Positions 11,713-23,318 of a stretch of DNA of 64,000 nucleotides are shown here, piece after piece. The notes under the pieces were generated by a model. It searched no databases and was not told the origin of the DNA. It was given only the letters and a program-made list of their open reading frames with translations. Position numbers and translations under genes: made by a program. Source of the DNA: Tethya wilhelma (taxonomy: Eukaryota > Porifera > Demospongiae > Tethyida > Tethyidae); contig CAXIPT010000001.1 of assembly GCA_964030475.1 (NCBI GenBank), forward strand, positions 5,569,652 through 5,633,651, written 5' to 3'. Numbering within the stretch: the first letter of the stretch is position 1; every line of letters begins with the position of its first letter.

Positions 11713-13169
11713 ATCATTTTTAATAAAAAATTCTAATCACTATTATTTCCTTATCAACTTTTTATAACCCCATTGAGGAAACAAGCTGGTACAGCAATAG
11801 CGGTGGAATCCAATAGCATAAACATTGAGCTGCTTATCATCTCAATTCCAGGAAAACTGCTTAACTTTCACATCTTCACTAGAAGCATGACCATGAATGC
11901 AATTGGGCCATAACAATATTCACAGTTTCCTCTAACTCTCCAGCTAAATTGCACTATCAACACTAGCTAGCTGTGGGAGGAACAGGCAAAGAGATGGGTG
12001 CTGGGAGTGGCACAAATTATTAAACTACATAGTAATTATTATTATCACAACTTCAAGCCACTGCTCTATCTACTATAATTTATACACACCTGCTAAGGAC
12101 CATGTACCCTCGTCTAGGGTAGCCGTAGATAAAATTTGAACGGGTATATATGAATTTTAGCTCAGGCAACGTGTGGGGTAAAACCGAAAAACATCGGCAA
12201 CCACACATCATGCCTATTTATGATTGTTTGTTTGTATGTAAGTAGTAGGGTAGGCTTCCTAGAACTAGGTTCTGAGAAATCATTTACATTATCACTGAGA
12301 CCACCCCACCAATTGATACATGCACATAGACCAGGGAATTCTAGTAATAGCTTCCAGGTAGGCAACCCAACCAAGATCTGGCAATTGACATCTAAGATAT
12401 TGTACTGGGTGTATTGTGCATACACTACTTTTCAACTCATAGGGTGTGTTGCTAGCTAATCAAATACCTAATGAAGCCACCATGAGAATGGAATCGGTTT
12501 CTCAAGAATTCTGACAGATTGTCATAACAGCAGTATACACAATGGAACTGCACACTTAGGCTAATGGCTTTCACTCATGCACACACAATCCTTTGAAAGG
12601 AGTTGCATTCACAAGGAGTACAATGAACACACTCACAGCATTAGTAATTGCACTCACAGCTGCACACAATGGTACTCACCTATATGCTACAATGTAGGGA
12701 GCAAATTCAGAGTTTGTTCTATAGACAAAGAAGGCGCCATCTCTGTGCTCTTTTCTTAAGACTTGTTCGGCTTGAGAGAGTGATTTCACACCGTGATGCA
12801 ACCAACTCATATCAGGCTTTAAAAAGAAACAAGAGAAAGACATAAAAGTAGTCAGCCTTCCCTAAGATTATGCTTTGGCAGACAGCACTTTACATACATG
12901 AACCATATGAGGCATGAACAAGTTACACTTGGCAAGACACCGACTATTGAACAGCACAGACAGACTCTTGTCCTCCTACCTTTGGTGGGCATTGAGTTAG
13001 AGTGATATCAAACATGTGGTTTTGAATAAGAGGTCTTTTTTTAGCTTCATCTATTAACTCGTTAAGTGAACTGAAGAATGGTCCGTTGGGGGTGATGTGA
13101 TAGAGCATGCCGGCCACTGAGTCATGCTTGTTTTCAATAACGACGTGCTTAACTCTTGATTCATGACTG

Positions 13170-13217
<48 letters not shown>

Positions 13218-15625
13218 ATCATTGCATAGATGTCAATTACCATTACAAGCTCATTAGCATTGTTTGCTCTCAAAAGTAGGAAACAAGTCACAAGAGCCTT
13301 CTCAAACCCAACTAGGCATGGCCCATTGCAAACAGAAACCACTAAAGTATGCATTTCCTGGGAGCTCTATTACACCAGAAGAACCTAGGTGCCCACACTA
13401 CCTTCATGTATTACCTAACCTAAGGAGGAAATGTGGAGGAAGTCATCTATATACTGCAACTACAGAGTACACAACAGTAAGGCTAGACACTCATTCAATG
13501 GAAGCCATTATCTCTTGAGAAGTGTACCAGAAAGGGACTCACAAAACCCACACATAACAACCTGAATAGAGTCTCTCCTGACAAAGCATGCTGCTCAACT
13601 AGAATTCCGTAGACAGTCTCCATGCATTGAATTTGAATACAAGAAACACTGTATACACCTATTATAAAGTGGCTGTCATATTTTACTCTTGCTGCCAAGG
13701 AATCAACAATCAAATCTACCACAGGCCAACCACCCCCCCTTCGTGTTTGGCTCACATGCTAGAACAGACAGAGAGAGTACACAAAATATCACCCAAAACA
13801 AAATACTAGAATGCTATGGCACTCCCAAACTAAACAAATTCATTCCATTTTAGGTTTATCATTTTCTTTTTCTTCGGAGTAAAGCAATCATGCTACCATG
13901 GCAACACTAAGATGTTTATGTCAATAAAAATAACTAGAATCAAGTGTTTACTTCTGCAAAGAAGTATGCTGAAGCTTCAGTGTAAGCTCACTCCACACAG
14001 TACTAAGGATGTTTCTAGTGAACTGAACCCAAAGTGCAGTGCATCAAAAACAAAACACTTCAAAGGACTAGACACACAGTCTATTGAACAGTCAATTCCA
14101 CTTACATGAATGATATTGCGAATTTTCCATGGTAACTCTCACTAGTTCTAACAAGAAATGATCCATTTCCTCCACCAAAGTCCTGAAGGATGACCCTTGC
14201 TTCTCTTCTTGATAGTGTACCATGAAACCATCTAATCAAAGGAGGATGTAACAGCAGTGAGGTTAAGTGTATCTACCAGTTAGACTTGCAGCCAGTAAAA
14301 TTACATCACAAACATTCCATACAGCAATAGCAACTAAGAAGAAAAGTAAACTTGACCATAAGCCACTTCCCATTAATGTTATAACAGAATGCAAAGGTAC
14401 ACACTAGGAGAGTATTGCAACATAATATAATAATGTACATGGACTTAAGATTATAGCACCTACTTTTGATTTAAGTGCTGCAGCTGTCTTTCATTAACCT
14501 GAGACAAGAGGAAACAAAGAGGAAGAAGAAGTTATGAGATCCAAGAAGACAATACCATGTCAGGTGTTCACATACAATGATTGCATTAGCATGTGTGTAG
14601 AGTACACATGGAGTGATTAATACTAGATTATACAATTGTCTGTCTAGCCTGCACTCTTAGGTAAGAAAAGTGAGTACAGCATTAGTGCTACAAAAGAGAT
14701 GGATCTAATTAGTATCCATTTGATGCAAAATAGATCATTTGATCATTCACCTCAAAGTAACAGTCTAAACCAACTCACCTCCAGTTTCAGGTCTTCATAC
14801 TCTGTTATGTGTAAACAAGGAGGTCCAAAAGACACAACACACTCATGCCACTTCTGCAGAAAAGACCAAGAGTTGGGAGGAAAATCAAGCCACATATAAT
14901 AGTACATGCATTAAATTGGGGCATGTCCCATTAGATAATAGTGAAACTGAATAGGCACAAGTTCATGTGGTTTCTGTGTGTGCAATCAGTGATACTATAA
15001 ACCTCCCAAGTCACTGGCCAATATATCACTTGCAAAGGTAGCATACCACTTGCAGAGTTAACTTCCCAAATCCATTGCAAACAAACAAGCTGAACAAAGG
15101 GACTCTTTAATGCACACATGTCATGTGTTATGTGGCGGAATGTATATTTGAATTGTCATGAATACAACAAAATATTAGCTATTGGAACATATTCCACTAT
15201 GGATGTATTGCAGCAACGTACCTCATACTTGGGGTTCCATACATACATGTGATGAGTTTTCATAGACTCACTGTCATCAGACTTGTTTGATTCTCTGTCA
15301 GAATCAATCAAAGGGTCTGGACCAATAGTGTGTTCAACATACTGCATCATCTTGTATCTGCATGAGAGTAAACCCTACTTTATAAAGATCCGTGAGTCAT
15401 CTATTATAGTACCCAGTTTTTGCATGTATTACATTCTAATGGTAATTCTAGGTCTCAGTATAGTGACAACGATTTTCAGTGATGCAAAAAAAAACTCTCA
15501 GACTAGTGACAAACATACCTCTTTTATCTTTGGTACGGCGTAGAGTAACTTCGATGCAAATCAACTTCTCTTTGGTTTTTAGCTTGCACAAGTACGTACT
15601 CCGCCAAATACCGCGATCCACTCAT
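10307..15625 (-). CDS. PLC-gamma-like adaptor: split PH, SH2-SH2-SH3, no catalytic domain, CaaX end
   Basis: Eleven exons give a protein of about 500 residues arranged like the regulatory array of phospholipase C-gamma. In order: a short N-terminus (15625-15537, MSGSRYLAEYVLVQAK); first half of a split PH (HHMYVWNPKYE / KWHECVVSFGPPCLHITEYE, about 15357-14780); N-SH2 (KWFHGTLSRREARV, NGSFLVRTSES; about 14235-14105 and 13169-12980); C-SH2 (SWLHHGVKSLSQAE, GAFFVYRTNSEF; about 12820-12680 and 11660-11495); SH3 (CGIAIKDFYGNREVNELNF, GEWAVGDHRG; about 11333-11118); second half of the split PH (about 10890-10686), ending in the helix DLESWYQSLQKAK (exon 10429-10307). Both SH2 domains keep the phosphotyrosine-binding Arg. 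No EF hand, X/Y barrel or C2 is encoded: the upstream neighbour starts 190 bp away and the stop follows the PH helix. The last residues are basic then GCIIS, a CaaX-type end. Predicted role: a membrane-tethered phosphotyrosine adaptor or a competitor of PLC-gamma (inference). Confidence 0.82.
11681..11710. repeat. (GT)n array, sense (CA)n, before the C-SH2 second-exon acceptor
   Basis: The array ends about 19 nt from the 3' splice site on the sense strand of the PLC-gamma-like gene. Confidence 0.95.
13171..13216. repeat. (TG)n array, sense (CA)n, abutting the N-SH2 second-exon acceptor
   Basis: On the sense strand the CA array runs straight into the CACAG that forms the 3' splice site of the exon beginning SHESRVKHVV. 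Confidence 0.95.
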
Positions 15626-15814
15626 AAAGTCAAGCAAACCATCAGTGACAAACTTTTATAACTTTCCCTGTTTAGTGAATTTTCCAGGAATGTACGTACG
15701 TACGTACATACACTAACTTGCCATTACGTAATTGTGGTCACATGATGAATTCCTTTGTCATCGATTGCATCGTGCATCATTAGCTCTCGCGATCGATCGA
15801 GAGCACAGGTCAAA
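15626..15814. promoter_or_regulatory. Divergent promoter, PLC-gamma-like adaptor / hydrolase
   Basis: These 189 bp between two outward-facing start codons contain GTACGTACGTACGTAC near 15692-15707. An inverted repeat at 15783-15804 has 7-bp arms GCTCTCG/CGAGAGC around CGATCGAT. Such symmetric sites could bind dimeric factors (inference). Confidence 0.55.
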
Positions 15815-18129
15815 ATGGCACATGATGAAATGATGACGAGAAGACGAGCAGGGGGGTGCTGCAGCAGTTTTGCGATAGCTATTGTATTATCAATAGTCTG
15901 CTCTGTTAACTGCCGTGGTCCCTGTGATCCTCTCGTGCCCGAGTATTGTGCGCTACCTTTCCCAAACTCCTACTTCACAAAAGTGGACAAGACAACTCCG
16001 ACTGGCGTGCGAGTGAACTTTTCAGGGGACTCTTTCCCATTGGACATCATTGGAAGGCCTGTAGATCCTGGCGAGTGGAATACAATGGGTAAACAGTGCT
16101 TCAATGTGCTTTACTCCTAGATTGTTGTGAGCGTGAGTAGGCGGGTGGCCACGTGGACTAGGTCAGTGGGTGGGGCTGGCCAGATGCATTCTCTTATTGC
16201 ACACCTCACACAAACACAGATGGCTTCACTCCGTTTCCTTCCATCTTGGCCTACTTTCCTGATCTATCTGCTTCTGACCTCCCTCCTCACTGGGACATTC
16301 AACAAAGCCTTGCAGATGACAGTCCAACAATACTACTACAAGCAGATGGAGGTATGTACAATGTCATGACTATTGACACACTGGCAAAATAAATTAACAT
16401 ATATAGGTAAACAATTTACTATACTACAGGAAAAAGGATTGCGCATTTTGCAGAATTGGATTCAGCAATTCATGTAAATATTTCAACTTCCCAAGGACGT
16501 ACACTACCATGACATTATTATGTTATCTATACAGTTGGTGGAGAGAGCACTGATGATCTGGCCCAGTCAAAGGCTACAAGACAACACTCGTTACATTGTG
16601 GCCTTAAGAAACCTCAAAAACAACCACGGTGAACTGGTGCAGTCATCACAAGCATTTCTGGCTTTGAGGTGAGCAAAAGCAGTATGTGTCCTATCAGTGA
16701 TGGCTAGCAATTGTTTGTTTGCACTAGACCAAGAAACACTCACAGAAGAAGTCTGTGGTTCAGTTGTATAAACCAAATTATTATAGGGTCCCGAGATACA
16801 ACCCCAACTGACCGTACATTGTAGATTCAGTTATCTGACCTTCACTATGGACATTATTGTAAATAATATTTATAAATAGAGCTAGGGAGTTTACCATCGA
16901 CTCTACATAGTGTAGTTTTTATTCTAGTATGATAGTATACATGTACTGCATTACCATATTCTCAGAACTATTAGTACTATAGAGTAAGATTTCCTTTTGG
17001 AAGATTATAGAATGATTGAAGAGTCATGCTGGACATGCCCTTAAGGTTAGCAAGAACATTCAGCATTCTCAATGGACTTCCATTTTGTATATACATTAAG
17101 AGATTCCTGTAGACAAATGTTCTAAATTGATTATAACCTTATCAAAGGCTTGCTTGTCACTGTACCAGGAATGAGAATCATCTCAATAAATAGACACCTG
17201 TAAACCTACATTATATGCAAGCAGAAATACGTCAGAAATGTGTTTTGCTCTCTATAGATGTACACTACTCACTTAATTAACGGACTAGCTCTGTGTCACA
17301 TGAATACAATAATGATTATTATTCTTGAATGGCTGGTATGTATGTAATGTGTGTTGTCAGGAGCTTATGAGCGCTGCAAAGCAGTGGGATCCCGCTGCTT
17401 TGCAGCACTCATAAGCTCCTGGTGTTGTATACATGAGAAGTATGAACCTGCAGGAACAATAATACTATATCTTCAGAAGAAATGAAATCATGAACCCATG
17501 ATCAATGAAAATTTTCCCACTAATGTACATCCTATGGAACATTAGTAATTGCTTGTAATTGGAGCACCATTCTAGTCTATACTTGAGCATATTTCTTGTA
17601 CAAATTGCTCTATGTAAGAGATCAAATTAAACTAAAGGTTTGTTTGTACGATAAATACCACGCCATCCTTCATTTGGGTTAAACATTCCATGCAAAAAAA
17701 AACCCAGGAAACAATGATTGCTATGTAATTGTCCAATAATTATAGGGTAAATCTCCTATGACATGTAATATGAGACATTTTCAGGAAAAGCAATAGTTTA
17801 TAGTGAACACAACACTGTGGTATCATGTCCAGGCATGTTGGGGCTACATGTATCAGCTTCCAGACTCCACAGTGTCTTTGATGTCAGTGGCGAATATACA
17901 TCTTCAAACACTAGCTATATCTACGGAGTTGGTCATAAAGTGTTTTAGATGGGATGGCTTATTTGTTGCAAGTTCCGTGCACATGATTATGAAAGTAGGA
18001 CATGTCGCACTACTAATTGGGAATTGTCGTGATGTCTTCAAAATGCCAAATTCTAGGTTGAACTTTGTGGAAAGTCAGCTATAAAAGATGGCGGAATAGC
18101 CACTAGACAAGTGTATTTATATCTATCAG

Positions 18130-18189
<60 letters not shown>

Positions 18190-19028
18190 NCCTCTAATGA
18201 ATGTCAATTCGACGAGAGATAAATACTAGCCTCTTGTATCAGCTCTTTCAGTTCAAAGTTCAGTCTCAATTTTTTAGTCAGCCCTCAACAAGACACACAG
18301 ACAAACTGATGATCACAAATACTGAACAGAAGGTCTATTCTTCGGTCTTCACTAGCTGAAAATGCTTAATAAAGATTACAGCAGTTTTTTTCAAGTGTTT
18401 TTCTCCATTCTGTCCTGCTCACGGTAACTCCCAGGAAAACTTCGACCGCATACATATGAATATTCAAAAATGCATACATCACGCATGTGATATTTTGATA
18501 CCAGGCTCTCTCCCTCCTTATTTTCGTAGAAAATATTCGCAAGGGAGATCTGCTAGATCTGACATGCACAGGCATCTGTAGTACTGGTAAGGAATTCAGT
18601 GAATAATACGGACAGCTTAGCTAACTAGCTAGCGTAAGCACACAGTATATAAATTATGCATTCGATTCATGCAATGTGACGTCATAGACGACCATTACCA
18701 ATTTCTGCCATTTTGCAACCAGCTAGTAAAAAATCTTATTTGGCTAGTGTGCATTCTGCACAGTCCAGATCTAAGTAACATTTTTACTCAAGTCGCATAC
18801 TTCCGGAGTCCCTACACACCCACATGGACAAAACTTTGCTTATGATAGTTGTCCCAAATACTGTAATCTGATTGGTCAATAAACACAGCTATAGTACAAC
18901 AAGACTTGCATTAAAACCAAAGACTTCACTTGCCAAAAGTAATTTGAGTATCTAATAGACAAACTACAGTTTGACAGAGGGCAAATCAAGATAAATTTTA
19001 AGTGAAGAGTATCCATGCAGCTAAGTTA

Positions 19029-19098
<70 letters not shown>

Positions 19099-19958
19099 CT
19101 CTGCATGTAAGTAAGTTGCTTCTGTTGCGTGCATCTCTGATTATTTCCCACTTTAGGTTACTCTTTGCAAGAAATGATGCCTTCAATCGTGTTGGGAAGA
19201 AAGGACCAGCTTACGTATTTCACAATGTAGTGGACAACTATAATGAGAATATTTTCAGGTAAAATTATTATTATGCTGTGCATGCATTTGACCTAGTCCA
19301 ATCACACAAATTATATAGTCATTATACTTTTATACCTAGATACATTAAAGGTGCTATGACAGTGCCCACGTATATCTCTGAGCCACTACCTGGATCACAC
19401 CTAGTGATCGACAAGAATGGACTACCCGTCTACCAAGGAGACATTGATGTGTCTTTCACTGTGAGTGTGTGATGGAAGACTGCATGATAACGAAACACTT
19501 AGCTTAGTCATCATGAAACCAATCATTAGAAGAATTGAATTGTGATTACCCTACAAGTAAACACCATCAGAAGAGTTCCAAAAAGTGAAACTCACAAATG
19601 ATAATATTTTTAGCCAAAGTAATCTTCCAATGTAAACAGCTCCCGGTAAGCAGTGGTAGGTGGTCATTAATGTGTGCAGTATAAGCAGGTGGTGCTGTTT
19701 TCTTTTTAGAAAAACACATACTGATGGCTTCGCATCAAGAAGCCGATATTTTCACTTACTACCTCTGCCTCCTCTTTAACTGAATTTTGTTAGACCTACA
19801 TATATGTGTTATGAATTGGTTGGTGCCTGATTGCACAGAGTCATGTTAAATTTACAATGAAATACAGATACTGCTTTGAACTGTAGTATGGAAATTGAAA
19901 AAATAGCCAATGTATTAGCCTTGTTTTAATAGCAGCACGCACAATAATTCACAACACA

Positions 19959-20025
<67 letters not shown>

Positions 20026-21684
20026 NTCATATCCAGGTACTTATTCCTCGTAGCTGTGGCTAATACAACTATTTCCTCTCCTCTGCTACTCCAATACGGC
20101 CACGGGCTATTTGGCAGCCAAGAAGAGGTGGCAAGTGGGTATCTTGAAGCTCAAGCCAATCAATATGGCTACATCTTGTTTGCCTGTGACTGGTGGGGGA
20201 TGGCAAAGATCGATGTGCCTGCTATTGCAGAGATGCTTTCCTTCAATATTAGCAACTTTAGGATCATTCCAGATCGTCTGACTCAAGGCATGATCAATGC
20301 TCACATGTTGATGAATTTAGCACAAGTAAGCATGTGTATTGTACAATGTAAATTGGTAAAAAAAATAATGTGCAGATGACTTTCATGTTTCATTAATTCT
20401 TACTAAGTAAGTGTGCTTCTGTTGCATGCAGGGTTCCTTTCCAAGTGATCCTACAATAACTCTTGATGGGAAGATAAAGATTAGCAGTGAATTGAGTAGG
20501 TACTATGGCAACTCACTAGGTGGTATCCTAGGAGATGTGTACATGGCAACTACAACAACAGTGCATAAAGGTAATTGACATAAAGGCCATGAATCCATTG
20601 AATTTGACCAATTTCCAGTTAGAGTTGCCCTCAACATGATACAATCACTGCCATTGTCCTGTCAGTGAGATAATCCCTAGGCCTCAACTTCAAAGGAGTA
20701 GCCTGTGAGATAACAGAGCTAGTTCCAAGCAGTCANGGGACTTTATTCGGTAGCTAGGTCTGCAGGAGCAGTGATGTACAAAAGCAATGTCAAGTGTCAG
20801 TTTGCCTACACCAACGGATCAGTGATAACGGAGAAGTTGTTTGGATTCCAGCTTCTCCCTGATGACATCACTGTCACCCAGGAATCAGTGGTCATGGGCT
20901 TTGACTGTGGTGTACCACCAGAGCCGATAGTTAGTTACTCCAACCAAATACCGTTATACGTAATGTAGTTCGTCCTTAATAGCCACCTCCACCACACATA
21001 TTATAATCATAGGGCAATATTCCACCAAATCAGAGTACAGATACTCACGAACGACCAAGGCGATCGCCTTTAGCTCACAAACAGATGGTAAGTAATGTGC
21101 AATAATACAGCCTGTCCTTTATAATCTCAGTCTAGATGAATAAATGAACATTTAGCAAAAATTTTTACTGATCCAAATTTTCATGGTACAGGCTGTTACC
21201 AAATTTTCGAAGCCTCGTGAACCAGTCCCTCCCCGCTATGCTTAGCGCTTAAGCATAGCGGGGAGGGACTGGTTCACGAGGCTAAAATTTTTGTATAATG
21301 TTGAATCTCATAAACGTAGATTTAATTTGACTATGAAAATTTCCCGTACTATAATTATACCAACCATGTATAAGCACTAGTAGTCTATCGAGCTAAACCC
21401 ATTTTTTGCTTCACTATGACTGACACGGCGAAAAATGGCATTTTTTGCCGTGTCAGTCATAGGAAAGTTAAAGCGAAAAATGGGTCTAGCTCGATAGACT
21501 AAAGCACTAGTAATTCAAGTTAGTGACTGGTAGTCACCTACTGTATGAGCACTGTGTAATTAACCACCATGTAAGAGTGTTCTGTAAGTGAATGGCATAA
21601 TTATAACCTGTCTGTCATGTGTAGGATCAGTTCTTCCGGACAGGAGAAATTCAATACGTCTGCGATGGACCTTGCAAATGTTAA
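15815..21684 (+). CDS. Secreted alpha/beta-hydrolase of bacterial-like family (assembly incomplete)
   Basis: I do not know a named function. The start at 15815 gives a basic N-terminus and a hydrophobic signal segment (FAIAIVLSIVCSVNC). Exons read DPLVPEYCALPFPNSYF to EWNTM; DGFTPFPSILAYFPDLSAS (about 16220-16351); KRIAHFAELDSAIH; LVERALMIWPSQRL (16537-16669); LLFARNDAFNRVGKKG (about 19157-19259); YIKGAMTVPTYISEPLPGSH; LLLQYGHGLFGSQEEV (about 20055-20325); SRYYGNSLGGILGDVYM (20431-20570, nucleophile elbow G-N-S-L-G); FDCGVPPEPIV; HKQMDQFFRTGEIQY; CDGPCKC, stop 21682-21684. The pattern resembles an uncharacterised hydrolase family I recall from bacteria. Two expected segments are missing (between 16.67 and 19.15 kb, and between 20.57 and 20.77 kb), next to N joins at 18190 and 20736. 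The frame breaks by one base near 20053, close to N 20026. Sequence error or decay are both possible. Confidence 0.6.
17351..17428. mobile_element. 64-bp palindromic insertion with 7-bp direct repeats
   Basis: Arms 17358-17384 and 17395-17421 are 27 nt each with one mismatch around TGGGATCCCG, which is itself nearly symmetric. GTGTTGT flanks both sides (17351-17357 and 17422-17428), like a target-site duplication. It lies within a hydrolase intron. Confidence 0.7.
18134..18190. repeat. (GT)n array ending in an N join
   Basis: This long GT array lies inside the hydrolase gene's largest intron and stops at N 18190. An expected coding segment is missing from this intron, so sequence may be lost here. 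Confidence 0.95.
19031..19097. repeat. (CA)n array upstream of a hydrolase exon
   Basis: This sense-strand CA array ends about 59 nt before the acceptor of the exon beginning LLFARNDAF. Confidence 0.95.
19961..20026. repeat. (CA)n array with N join next to a hydrolase acceptor
   Basis: This sense-strand CA array stops at N 20026, about 11 nt before the TATCCAG acceptor. The frame break in the following exon lies close by. Confidence 0.95.
20736..20736. other. Assembly join (single N) in the hydrolase gene
   Basis: The N sits between the nucleophile exon and the FDCGVPPEP exon. By my memory of the family, roughly 100 or more residues expected between these blocks are absent, so the join probably hides exons. 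Confidence 0.6.
21201..21291. mobile_element. 73-bp perfect palindrome with AAATTTT flanks
   Basis: The arms at 21211-21244 and 21250-21283 are 34 nt each and perfectly complementary, with a 5-nt centre (GCGCT). AAATTTT occurs just outside each end, resembling a target duplication. It lies in the last intron of the hydrolase gene. Confidence 0.7.
21372..21512. mobile_element. Fold-back element of about 119 bp with 11-bp direct repeats
   Basis: Terminal arms (GTCTATCGAGCT ... AGCTCGATAGAC) and a long inner stem including GACTGACACGGC / GCCGTGTCAGTC make an almost complete hairpin. AAGCACTAGTA flanks it at 21372-21382 and 21502-21512. Length and repeats fit a non-autonomous (MITE or fold-back) element; an 11-bp duplication is within the range known for Mutator-like elements. 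Confidence 0.75.
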
Positions 21685-21909
21685 CATTAATGGGAATTTC
21701 TTCACAAATTGTGTGATAATAAACTCATAAAACGACACTCATTGTGAAACCATCTTAAATAAATACAATTTGTGTGATTCTATGTACTCCAATGGATGAT
21801 GAAAAATAGAGGGTCTCTGTACTGTATTTAATATGACCACAATTATACACATTCAGTTTGTATTAAAAAAAAAAAAGTGATCGGGTTGCTGTTATATTGG
21901 AGTATTGGA

Positions 21910-23101
21910 TTAATGTCTACCACAAACCCATTTGAGTCTCTGCCTGCTGGACACCTCCATGATCCCTTCCACTGACTCCCAAGAACACTGACATGCATAA
22001 GCTCGCCAACCTAAAAGAGGAGATGGTACAAAAGATTGATCTCACACAAACCATTGTAGATCAGAGTTAAACTAGACAAATTGTCAGAGTGAGCACTGAT
22101 AGCCATGACAGATGTGGTAGGTACATTGTGTGTGAATGCCAACCTTTCTTCTTGACAAGATTCTTCTTTAATTTGTCAAAGTCTGGGACATTATTTCTGA
22201 AGAAGAGATACTCACATCTCGAGTGCCAAACATAATCATTGAACCATATCACATGAAAGTCACATGATGTACATCGCAACCGATCACAGGACCTGAGCAT
22301 AAAAGAATAGGGACACTAAAACTAGCAATTCTTTATTTGCACAAAATAAAGAAATAAAGTCACACATACCTCTGTTTGTGTCCATCTGAGTGGCCCATAG
22401 CAACGTTACTCCCACCTAACAGTGCTGAGAAACACCTAGAGGAGCATTGGGTGTGAAATGAGGCATTAAGGTCAGAGAAATACTGAAGGGAATTGTATCT
22501 CAGCTCTACCTTACATGCAATGTACAAATAAGTTGGCACAGGGTCACCATACTTATACGTAAATGCATCGACACATGCAGACGAATGAAATAAGCTGTAC
22601 ACAGTTCCAGAGTCATGGATATTAAAGCTTATGGAAGCTATAAATTATACTCATGGACGGGTCAATGAATGATAGCACTGTGATATGTACTTGTCACACA
22701 CAAACCTTTTTATTCCCATGTGCACTGGAGCTTCATCACTGACAGGGACAATGGGTCGAGGTACAGGTGTACGACCACAATGATGGAGGTCAGTATCACT
22801 ACAGATATCACTGATGACTTGGTCCAGATCTGAGATAGGTGCAGTGTTGCAACTGAAAAAAAAACAACAACAAAAAAAAAAACAACAAGCAAGTGAGTAT
22901 TAGTACTTATACAGTCCAGAATTGAGCATTTGGTGAGCCATAGATGTCAAGCAGAGCAGATAAAATCATAATTTACACAGTAGACATGCATATTTAGGAG
23001 TCACAACAATACCTTTTTGACACTAATGGTTTTTTGGGAGGTGATTCGTTGAAAAACTGGCCTTCGATTTCATCCAGAAGGTCGTCCAAATCGTCAGCCA
23101 T
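21910..23101 (-). CDS. CFAP418: Cilia- and flagella-associated protein 418 (C8orf37 family)
   Basis: CFAP418 is a small ciliary-base/photoreceptor protein; human mutations cause retinal dystrophy. Five exons are seen. The start at 23099-23101 opens MADDLDDLLDEIEGQFF, as in human MAEDLDELLDEVESKF. Then come an acidic exon (SDLDQVISDICSDTDLHH, about 22855-22710), CFSALLGGSNVAMGHSD (about 22437-22372), the conserved core CDRLRCTSCDFHVIWFNDYV with EYLFFRNNVPDFDKLKKNL (about 22295-22140), and the last exon WRAYACQCSWESVEGIMEV to LKWVCGRH, stop 21910-21912. The conserved Cys pattern of the C-terminal domain is intact. Length is about 200 residues, normal for the family. It is convergent with the hydrolase gene (226 bp) and divergent from NHE8. 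Confidence 0.93.
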
Positions 23102-23318
23102 CTCTACAGAGTCTGGTGTGTTTACTTACTTGGTGAGCGTTATTTTAAAATTTGCTGAGTTTGCAAAACAGTCTCGTGATAAGACCCGCCCACCACCCCT
23201 TGATGACGTAAGCGAAAATGGGCTCTAATTGGAGATAATAAACGACATTCATGAGGATTGGGTTTGGTTTGGTTTGACACTTTCTGACTTTCAGCATCTG
23301 TAGAAGTATCTCTGACCT
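23102..23318. promoter_or_regulatory. Divergent promoter, CFAP418 / SLC9A8
   Basis: These 217 bp lie between opposite start codons. A short GGTTTGGTTTGGTTTG tract is near 23260-23275. No other motif is assigned. Confidence 0.55.

Noticed and set aside
17358..17421. Possible pre-miRNA hairpin
   Set aside because: The hairpin is almost perfectly paired with a minimal loop and has flanking direct repeats, which fits an inserted palindrome better than a miRNA precursor. Kept as an element, not an RNA gene.
17803..18084. 93-residue plus-strand frame in the large hydrolase intron
   Set aside because: No match to the missing hydrolase block, no good splice signals and no recognisable domain.
19002..19262. 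ORF starting with a poly-HT tract
   Set aside because: The His-Thr run is a translated CA microsatellite. Only the part after the acceptor near 19157 is coding.
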